Under the pieces are notes generated by a model. That model saw nothing but the letters and a program-made list of their open reading frames with translations, was not told where the DNA came from and did no database searches. Below are positions 56,645-64,000 of a stretch of DNA of 64,000 nucleotides, one piece after another. A program made the position numbers and the translations under genes. The stretch comes from Pararge aegeria. Lineage: Eukaryota > Arthropoda > Insecta > Lepidoptera > Nymphalidae. Numbering within the stretch: the stretch's first letter is position 1; each line of letters starts with the position of its first letter. The stretch is from positions 2,924,001-2,988,000 of the forward strand of contig NC_053201.1 of the NCBI RefSeq assembly GCF_905163445.1, in the 5' to 3' direction.

Positions 56645-57197
56645 GTATTACATTACAAGTTAGCCCTTCACTGCAATCTCACCTGGTGGTAAGTGATGAT
56701 GCAGTTTAAGATGATAGCTAGGGCTAGCCTATTAGGGAGTATGGCAGTTATATTAAACCCTAATCGGTTTCCAAACTCCATAGAACGCCTTGTTGTGCAG
56801 GGCAAGGTAGAAGGCACTAGAGCACGCGGTAGGTCACCCATGCGATGGACCGATCAAATCAAATCTTCAGTGGGAGGTCCCTTGCATGAGTGTACAAGAC
56901 TATCTGCAAACAGGGAGAAATGGCGAATGATCGTGAGGCGAGTAACAACTGCCACAAACAATGTCCCACCGTGATGACCACGACCACTCTGGCAAGAGTG
57001 TTACGACAAAGAAGAAGAAGAATCGGTTTCCACGCGACATTGTACCGGAACGCTTACTCGCTTGGCGGCAACGTCTTTGTCGGCCTCTCATCAGAACAGA
57101 CCAGACCAGAAGTTATAAATTCCCAATTGCCCCCCGCCGGGAATTAAACCCCGGACTTAAAACAACAGCACTCACCGCTGCCCCAGAGAGGTTGACA
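56645..57197 (-). mobile_element. SINE-C interrupted by a LINE insertion
   Basis: 56645-56772 and 57021-57197 together make one SINE-C on the minus strand, with the head and B-box region near 57140-57150. The break is exactly a duplicated AATCGGTTTCC. Confidence 0.9.
56773..57020 (+). mobile_element. 5'-truncated LINE inserted in SINE-C, with 11-bp target duplication
   Basis: The insert encodes VVQGKVEGTRARGRSPMRWT, then DQIKSSVGGPLHECTR and WRMIVRRVT before a stop at 56974. This is the C-terminal end of an endonuclease-RT LINE polyprotein. It ends in (GAA)n (57011-57020). AATCGGTTTCC flanks it at 56762-56772 and 57021-57031. Length is 248 bp. The clade is uncertain (RTE-like by the RWTDQI motif). 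Confidence 0.9.
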
Positions 57198-57219
57198 AAA
57201 CGAAGTAATCACTTTAAAC

Positions 57220-57262
57220 AGACAGACTTGACGAAACGTAATTTACGTAGGACTACTTGAAT
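57220..57262 (+). mobile_element. LINE-1 tail scrap
   Basis: 'cagacttgacgaaacgtaat' and 'gtaggactacttgaatt' only. Confidence 0.45.
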
Positions 57263-57344
57263 TGATGATTTTTTTTTTACATAGGTTTACAAAAAAAGTG
57301 TAATGTACACGCGTAAGAATTGAAACTTAAATAAATAAATAAAT

Positions 57345-57598
57345 ATACTAATACAATACACACACCCACATCTAGCGTAAGTAGTAAGCGTAAGCTTGTG
57401 GTATGGGTACTAAGATAACTGATGAATATTTTTATGAATTATATATACATAAATACTTAGAAAATACATATTAACACCCAGACATTGAAAAACACTTATG
57501 CTCATCACACAAACATTTTCCAGTTGTGGGAATCGAACCCACGGCTCTGGACTCAGAAAGCAGGGTCGCTGCCCACTGCGCCAGTCGGCCGTCGAATG
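57345..57598 (-). mobile_element. SINE-A, full length
   Basis: The minus-strand head ends at 57598 ('gacggccgactggcgcagtg'). The B box GGTTCGATTCC is near 57531-57541. The body is complete. Confidence 0.85.
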
Positions 57599-58199
57599 CA
57601 AAAAACTTCTTTATGACATCGTTTTTTTTTTATTATTACAATTAATTGATGTTTTGTTGATTAACAGCCGTATTCATTAATAATTGCTAGTTTAAATAAA
57701 ATCCGATATTTACAATCAAAAAATGAGGTTAACCTGAAATAACTTAAACAAAAAAAAACCATAATCACACCCACCTGAATTTATTACAAATAAATATGGG
57801 GCATAATCGACAAATGTGGCTCAGAAATGAAGATGGCCCGTAACAAGAAAACTTTACAAGATGGCGCGTAACAGAAAAAGTTACACTGATATCAAATTTC
57901 TTCTATACGTCATAAAGAAGTTTCACTTTAAAGACCTTTTTCTATAGTCAGGGGTTCTCACGTGTATTATACGTTCGTTAACTAAAATTAGATACGTTAT
58001 TTCTATAAGATTATCCACGCTGACCAGCAGCTGATGCAGAAAGCAAAGGGCTGTCGCCAAAATCTTGTTAACGTGACATTTACGTAATTGGCTAACTATT
58101 AACAATGCCGTGGGAAATATTTTGGTGATGCTTGACCGCAATGAAATATCATGAAATTGTTTGGAAACCGGGAAACCCTTGAATTGAATCCCTACTTCC
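57599..58199. other. Unassigned DNA
   Basis: 'aagatggcgcgtaaca' and 'aagatggcccgtaaca' repeat near 57830-57875. Nothing else recognised. Confidence 0.4.
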
Positions 58200-58654
58200 C
58201 TACTAATATTATAAATGTCAATGTAAGTTGGTTTGTTACGCTCTCACACAAAAACTACTTACCCGATCCTCATGAAACTTTGTACAGATATTCTTGGAAG
58301 TGTTAGAAGTAATATAGGATACTTTTTATCCCGACATTAACCTGGGTTCCTTTGGGAGAGGAGATGAAAGTGACGTTTTACACCATAACTCATTATAACT
58401 CAAATTATAACAGATTTAAATAATTATTTTAGTACTATAGAGGTTATAATATGTGTTTTATTTTGCCCAAACTTTGTGTAGATCTGATGAATGTGGTTGG
58501 AGATAGAGGACAGAACTCCTCAGCGGACAGCAGCAAACCCCTCATTTAAGGCTTAGCGATACTGAATATTTTATTTTTTTTATAACCACAACTAAATTGA
58601 ATGCCACATCAAAAAACAAAATCAAACGCAGACGAAGTCGCGGGCAATAGCTAG
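58200..58654 (+). mobile_element. Helitron-like element, both ends visible
   Basis: It starts 'ctactaatattataaatg', as at 1903, and ends 'gaagtcgcgggcaatagctag' with CTAG at 58651-58654. The internal 'ccgatcctcatgaaactttg' is common in lepidopteran Helitrons. The last ~100 bp match the complement of 6372-6445. Non-coding, 455 bp. Confidence 0.65.
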
Positions 58655-58734
58655 TAGAATATAATGGAATGAATAGAATGCATACTGAGTTACTCATAAT
58701 TTAATACTTAATTATTAATAGTCTGTTTGTCTGG

Positions 58735-58915
58735 TAGGAGGCTTCGGCCGTGGCTTATTATCAACCTAGTGAGTGTTCCGGTCTAAAGGCACGGTTGCCG
58801 GAGTAATTACAGGCATATGAGCCTACACCTTCGCCTCAAATTGATGGACACCGGGCCGCATGTTGCAGGACGTGCTCCTTGCGTGCCCTGTGAAGCTCTC
58901 TTTATACATAAAGAA
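58735..58915 (+). mobile_element. SINE-D, truncated
   Basis: 'gtctaaaggcacggttgccg', 'cttcgcctcaaattgatgga' and 'gtgccctgtgaagctc' match the family. The first part ('aggcttcggccgtggct') resembles SINE-C. Confidence 0.65.
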
Positions 58916-59584
58916 AACCAAATTTTTAACCATATGTTATGTTTATGACGAAATTTTTCTTAAATGTTTCATAGTCTAAAGAAAATATTGTTTACATTAC
59001 AAAGACATGTTAGATAAACTGAAGTGTAAATACACTGACATTACTCCTACTGTTTAGGAGTAGTTTGTGTCTACTCGTATCAGTTATTTTTGTAAAGGAG
59101 AGCAGGAAGAGAGTTTACCATAATATTCTCAAAGGCGTATAGTCAGCGTGGTGGACTACGGCCTAAAACATTTTGATTATTATGTTACTGAAAACGATTC
59201 CAGTCATGTCACAATCTTCATAAGAACCAGGTTGTAAAACCACCCATTTTACCGTTTTATTAACCGGTAGGTAGTTTATTAAACGGTTGTAGGACTACAG
59301 GAAGTAAAACAATAGATTCTACATTGTTAGAATACCGGCCGCAGCACCAAATTATGACCGAACTAAAAACTGTTGATGCATCTCCCACATCAAAATCCCT
59401 AACAGCACCTACACATTGAACCGTATGGAGTGTTTATTTGATTGCACGTCTCCTAAACAATTCTCAGATAAGAGGGGTATCTCTAACAATAACGTTTCAC
59501 GATAAAAGCAGAAGGTGGAAGCCCTGCTAAGAGAAAAAAGAATAGCGAGGATAAGCCATAGTATTTTATCCCAGTAGTGTATTT
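58916..59584. other. Unassigned DNA with a SINE-B scrap
   Basis: 59095-59165 contains 'accataatattctcaaaggc' and 'cgtggtggactacggcct' from SINE-B. The rest is not recognised. Confidence 0.45.
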
Positions 59585-59775
59585 AATTAACGGAAAGGTG
59601 GCTCTGAAACATCCAGCTCCGCTTTCATATCTCACAAGATAGAAACTTGAATGGAAATATTGATGTTGGAAAAGTGCAACTGCTGAGTTTTTTGCAACTG
59701 CTTAGAATCTGCATTCCAAACCGGTAGTAGAATTATAACAAACCGACAGAATTTAAGTTTAAAAGTGCTTATGTG
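59585..59775 (+). mobile_element. LINE-1 3' UTR, decayed
   Basis: 'aaaacatccagctccgctttca'-like start, 'gatgttggaaaagtgcaact', and a disrupted 'ccaaaccggtagtagaat' block. Confidence 0.6.
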
Positions 59776-60871
59776 AATAGTGAGTATAACTCTTCTGTCT
59801 TTTGAAGACTGCTTGTAACAAGTGGCCTAGTCCCATTACTTTAATTATACCGTATGATTTATGGATCGACACGGTAATAGAAAGTAGGACCTCTCGTAAT
59901 AGCGTGGTTGCATTTCAGCAATGTCATACTAAAAAAACAACTTACACTAATTATTACATAATTGATTATTGCACAATTTGGCTGCATATAAAATGATTAG
60001 AATTGAAATATTGTCTCTTCTTTACTGAATACACATATTAAAAAATAAAATAGAGAAGAATCCTAACCAACCTACTTAAAAGTACAAAGGTGTACAAATT
60101 AATGGGAACCATTGAAGCAATCAATGGGTATCACTAAAAGGTACCAAAGGAACAATCATTATATATTAATGGAAAATGGAAAATAATATAAACTTTATGC
60201 TACATTTGTGTGGGGTCAAGTGTTTATATCACAACGATATACTCTTAAGTATTTATTTTATTGTGCTGGAATAAAAATCCACAAAAAGTCGAGAGAATGT
60301 CGTATCAATACAAACTTTTCTCGCTTTCATCCTAAAAGGAAAACGTTCATCGAAATTCTAAGAAAATATTGGATAGAGATTAGGCCATACAGTTTTATTG
60401 GTTTTTCCACTATATTTATTTTACGTTCTTTCACCGGATTGCCGCGGAAACTCCAAGGAACTTATCAGGCACTTGAAAATAAATCTTTTTGTTTGTTAAC
60501 ACACTTTTTTGTCGGTAAATGTACCGGGTTTTTGCGGCTCAATTTCCTTTTGATAACGTCCGATTCATACGAGTAATTTATCGTTGTGTTTTTTTGTTGT
60601 TTCTTTTTCCTTATGTAGTCTTAAGGTTGTTATTCGGTAATGTCATCATACTTCATATTTTTATGTTGAAATTCACGTATACAGAAATCATTTTTGATAA
60701 TTCTTCGATAAGAATGTTCATCAAATAAAATCCATGGCATTAGCAGTGGGGATATTCTTAATGATATCCGACGAAGATAGATAGAGAAACCGTATGGTAA
60801 TGTGGGGCAAGGATGGGTCCTTACGGTCGTTAGTAGGAAGGAACCTCAGAGCTAGGAGTAGGATATGATAC
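59776..60871. other. Unassigned AT-rich DNA
   Basis: A 122-codon plus frame (60208-60576) has no recognisable domain and sits in AT-rich sequence. Treated as chance. Confidence 0.35.
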
Positions 60872-61031
60872 GGTACATCCAGTGGCGTGCACCGGGTTTC
60901 TTACCAGGGTATGCATACACCAGGAAAATTGAATAAAACGTCACAAATACTCCACCTCTACGAGTTATATATCAATGTTAGGGTATGCAGTGCTTTTGTG
61001 CATGTAAGGAGTGCACGCCACTGGGTACATC
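60872..61031. mobile_element. hAT-type MITE with perfect 8-bp target duplication
   Basis: The element 60880-61023 (144 bp) starts CAGTGGCGTGCAC and ends GTGCACGCCACTG. GGTACATC flanks it at 60872-60879 and 61024-61031. No coding capacity. Confidence 0.92.
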
Positions 61032-61134
61032 TTTGAAACCTACGAGAAACGTCCAGACGTACAGTAACGCACAGCGACAGCAGCTTCAGAAGGTATGATA
61101 GAAGTGCAGCTAACTCTCGATAAGCTGATCGTCG

Positions 61135-61430
61135 TACATTACATCAACCCATTACCGAAACGCTACAGTGCATGGGTCACCTTCCACAATAAGGAGGGGT
61201 AAAGGACGTAGTCCACCACGTTGGCCCAGTGCGGATTCGTGGACTCCACACACCTTTTAGAACATTATGTAGAACTCTCAGCAATGCAGGTTTCTTCACG
61301 ATGTTTTCCTTCACATGTTGAACCAACCAGTTTAACGCGCACAACTAAGAAAAGTTAGAGGCTGGGAGTCGAACTTGGCCCCCCGAAGGTGAAGTCGAGC
61401 TGCTATCCAATTCGCTATCACCGCTTCAAA
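61135..61430 (-). mobile_element. SINE-B, near full length
   Basis: Minus-strand head near 61430 ('agcggtgatagcgaattgga'), B-box region 'agttcgactcccagcc' near 61355-61370, complete body. Confidence 0.85.
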
Positions 61431-62111
61431 CAAGTCGTACATGAATACATATTTTGGCCCGTACGTATTCAAAGTTCCGGCCTGGTGCAAGGACGTGTTA
61501 TTTGTTTTGGATTTTTGGCCTCAGGGGCTATCCCCTGAGGCCAAACAATCTGCCGTCGCTTTAGGAAAGGAAATCCTTACTTAGGTTTACTAGTTTTTAT
61601 ATTATGAAGGAAAAACTATGCAAAATAGAAGACCAAATGTTTTCCATGAGGCCGCTTGTAAGCGCACAAACAACAGCATGGACGGCTGCGATCTTGTATC
61701 GTATAATTTATTGCTATTCCGGGAAAAGAACCTAGGTCTGAACAACTAATCTGATCCGTACAACTATGCTTTCCAGACATTCTTATAAGATAATTTTAAC
61801 TTGGTTTTACAACCGCCTGTTAGGGAACTAATGTTACAACCGAAACTTAACTGTCTTTTGTGAGATAGAAAAACTCTGTTACATAGTATACCAATTGGTG
61901 TCCATTAGGCTACTCGTAACCGCACAAACAATAGCATGGCCGCCGGAAGCTGTGATCTTGGATCGTAAAATTTTACGAGAACGCGTGTCCCTTACCGCTG
62001 CCAGAGATGGCCGATCATATTTACGATGACAATTTATTCTATTCCCCACGAAAATAATATCCCATTCAATAAGCTTTTCATATTTAGAATTTTTTATCTA
62101 GTAAGTAATCT
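61431..62111. other. Unassigned DNA with a hairpin and a diverged duplication
   Basis: A perfect GC-rich hairpin lies at 61514-61545 (14-bp arms TTTGGCCTCAGGGG, loop CTAT). Two related blocks at about 61630-61715 and 61888-61975 share 'cgcacaaacaa.agcatgg' and 'atcttg.atcgta'. Confidence 0.6.
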
Positions 62112-62320
62112 TGCGGTGATAGCCTAGAGGTTAAGACTTCGGCTTCACTTTCGGGGGACCGAGTTCGAATCCCAGCTGGCTCTGAACTTCTCTAAGTTAT
62201 GTGGGTTCTTAGCAATTTAAATATCACTCGCTTCAAGAAGGTTAGGAAAACTGCATGACTGAGATTATTCCGTAGTATTCTCAAAGGCGTGTGAGCTTTC
62301 AGCAAAAACTATGGTGGTTT
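62112..62320 (+). mobile_element. SINE-B, 3'-truncated
   Basis: Head ('ggtgatagcctagaggttaa', AGTTCGAATCC near 62162-62172) and a body with several small deletions. It stops near 'aggcgtgtgagctt'. Confidence 0.8.
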
Positions 62321-62879
62321 ATGAGGTGAGATGGGCATAGCATAATATTCATCCCGGAAAAGCTGCTGATAAAAGTTCGGATTAACTAAATAACATTTCT
62401 AATTTTTGCATGGCTTGACCGTTTAACAAACTTATCTTAGAGAAATCTTGCATAAAAATTGTTTTCACACCCCACAGACAGCCATAGGATACATTGACAC
62501 ATCTTATCCCGGAAAAATGAAAAAAAATTAACGGATCCTGTGGGAAAGGTAGGATTGAATAGACATTATAGCACATGATTAATAAACAAATTAAGAAAAT
62601 AATTAATTTAAATCTAATTTGCAACACTTGCACCACAATTTCCCCCTACAAATACTATCGTATAAAATCATTATTTCGTTTCAATACCGCACCATATGCC
62701 ACCATTGATAAGGCATGGAAATTAGCTTTTACCTCGAGTTTGTCACGACATTATCGAATAAACGACGGGTAAAAATTTATCAAAGTGCAATTATCCAATA
62801 AACAACACGATTTTTTATGTTTGTTACAATTGTGTGTTAAACTGCACTAACCAATATTGTCCCATTGAGCCAAAGTTTC
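62321..62879. other. Unassigned DNA
   Basis: 'catcccggaaaagctgctga' and 'cttatcccggaaaaatga' hint at a decayed Helitron-like body. Not resolved. Confidence 0.35.
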
Positions 62880-62990
62880 GGGGAAACCGAGTTCTATCCC
62901 CGGCACGCACCTCTAACTTTTCGGAGTTATGTGCATTTTTCTTTTTAATTAAAAAAAATAAAACATCACTTGCTAGAATGTTCTGAATTC
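62880..62990 (+). mobile_element. SINE-B fragment
   Basis: A damaged B box ('gagttctatccccggcacgc') and the first part of the body with an inserted A-rich stretch. Confidence 0.6.
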
Positions 62991-63029
62991 TAAATACATT
63001 TTAGCATTTTAGGTTTGTAGCAGTACCAG

Positions 63030-63178
63030 CTCTGGGTTCAAATAAGTGATGTACCCTTTCCGTGTCTCGCAGAGCACGTTTAGCTTTCAGTTCCAGTCAT
63101 TATCACTTACATGTGATAGTAATCGTTAAAGCCCACCAACTCACATTAGAGCATTGTGGTGAATTTAATGTCTCATTC
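63030..63178 (+). mobile_element. Repeat-E
   Basis: 'ccctttccgtgtctcgcaga', 'gttccagtcattatcactta' and 'aagcccaccaactcacatta' match 20890-21000 and wording common in lepidopteran interspersed repeats. Confidence 0.6.
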
Positions 63179-64000
63179 TTTATGTACTATTAGTAATATT
63201 TTTTGTTTATTGTTCAAAAAAACATAGGTACAATTTACATTACATCTGCACAATAGGTATAACTGATATTAATGTTATAATTTACACGGATATACAGAAA
63301 TCAACTGTCCCTTAGCTACGTATAAACCTGTGTTATAGGCGACAGTGCTCTCCTTATAAATATGGCTCGTTTAAACAAAAAAAAAATAAAAAGGACTCTC
63401 AGAGGTTCGACTAACTCAGGAAGTGTCTTGGAGTCCATGATTACCTGTGTTCAACGTGTGTTAGGATTTTATTTTAAATAGCGTTGTAATTTCCAGTTGT
63501 TTTTTTTTAAGACGATCGGTTGTCATTCTCCGATTGGTTAATGCCGCATAATGGCGAGAACCAATCAAATTGTTTGGATCCTACCTGAACGGCTGTGAGT
63601 TTAGGCGGGACACTTGGGTTTTTCTCCCTGGCGGGTTACACCGTTCTCAAAAGGGTCAGGGAGTGAAATGCGAGGGTGTGAAAAATAAGTTCAGATTGTC
63701 ATAGTTTATAAAGTAAATTAATAAAGTGATATTTTTATGTTATGTTTATTTGCATCTTTCACTACAGTTCTAATACGTGTTTTAAAGAGCATTCGAATAA
63801 GCATTTACCCAAAATGTAGTAGTACTATACAATGAACCTATACGTTTCTGGTCAATCCATTCACGGTGAAATTGTCACATAATCGAATTACCTATCGCGT
63901 TGCCGGTGCGATATGGGCTCAACCCATTAGGTGTCCAATGACGCACCGTTTGTAACGCTTCCCAAATTGGATTAATGGACCTCTGATGTGGTCGTTCGGT
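63179..64000. other. Unassigned DNA
   Basis: An ATTGG / CCAAT inverted pair occurs near 63532-63570, with moderately GC-rich sequence to about 63670. A promoter-like or transposon origin is possible. Neither is supported. Confidence 0.35.

Noticed and set aside
60208..60576. 122-codon open frame as a host gene
   Set aside because: AT-rich, no recognised domain, no splice or promoter context.

Overview
This window reads as non-coding DNA from a moth or butterfly (Lepidoptera), perhaps a nymphalid, although that finer placement is weak and rests on memory of repeat families. The DNA is AT-rich. No bacterial-type genes, rRNA, true tRNA genes or CRISPR arrays were found, and no host gene could be confirmed. 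Almost everything recognisable is a fragment of a transposable element. All family names used here (SINE-A to SINE-D, repeat-E, LINE-1 to LINE-3, foldback-1 and -2) are working labels, assigned by comparing copies within the window. No database search was possible.

Recurring families: SINE-A (about 11 copies) has a tRNA-like head with a GGTTCGATTCC B box and an (ATTT)n tail. SINE-B (about 10 copies) has a tRNA-like head and a (GAT)n tail resembling the end of the local RTE-type LINE. SINE-C (about 6 copies) has a tRNA-like head. SINE-D and repeat-E are further short repeats. LINE-1 (about 10 pieces) keeps a short RT C-terminus and a (TTTGAA)n tail. LINE-2 has a (GACTTT)n tail. LINE-3 is a group of short 3' ends with (GAAT)n or (GAA)n tails. 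There are also RTE-type C-terminal fragments ending in a VQQWT motif, an R1-like RT remnant, a jockey/CR1-like LINE with a 262-codon open frame (10042-10830), hAT-type MITEs with CAGTGGCG ends, Helitron-like elements ending in CTAG, and two foldback families.

Layout: 0-9 kb holds Helitron-like pieces, LINE ends and a large inverted LINE duplication (6682-7390). 9-16 kb holds an RTE tail, the longest LINE open frame, a 122-bp tandem repeat inside a Helitron-like element, a weak candidate host exon (13618-13853, minus) and an R1 RT pseudogene. 16-30 kb is SINE-rich and contains a hierarchical minisatellite (18697-19430) and a MITE split by LINE sequence (25738-26664). 30-44 kb has a MITE with perfect target-site duplications, foldbacks, GC-rich patches at 34.4 and 36.1-36.5 kb, and chimeric SINEs. 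44-51.4 kb is comparatively repeat-poor, with one Helitron-like copy. 51-64 kb is again dense in repeats, including a LINE inserted in a SINE with an 11-bp duplication, a 54-bp-arm foldback and a second MITE with perfect duplications.

The genes do not form a pathway. The value of the window is as a record of successive insertions: nested elements, target-site duplications and shared tails give a relative order of events. I found no convincing new biological system.
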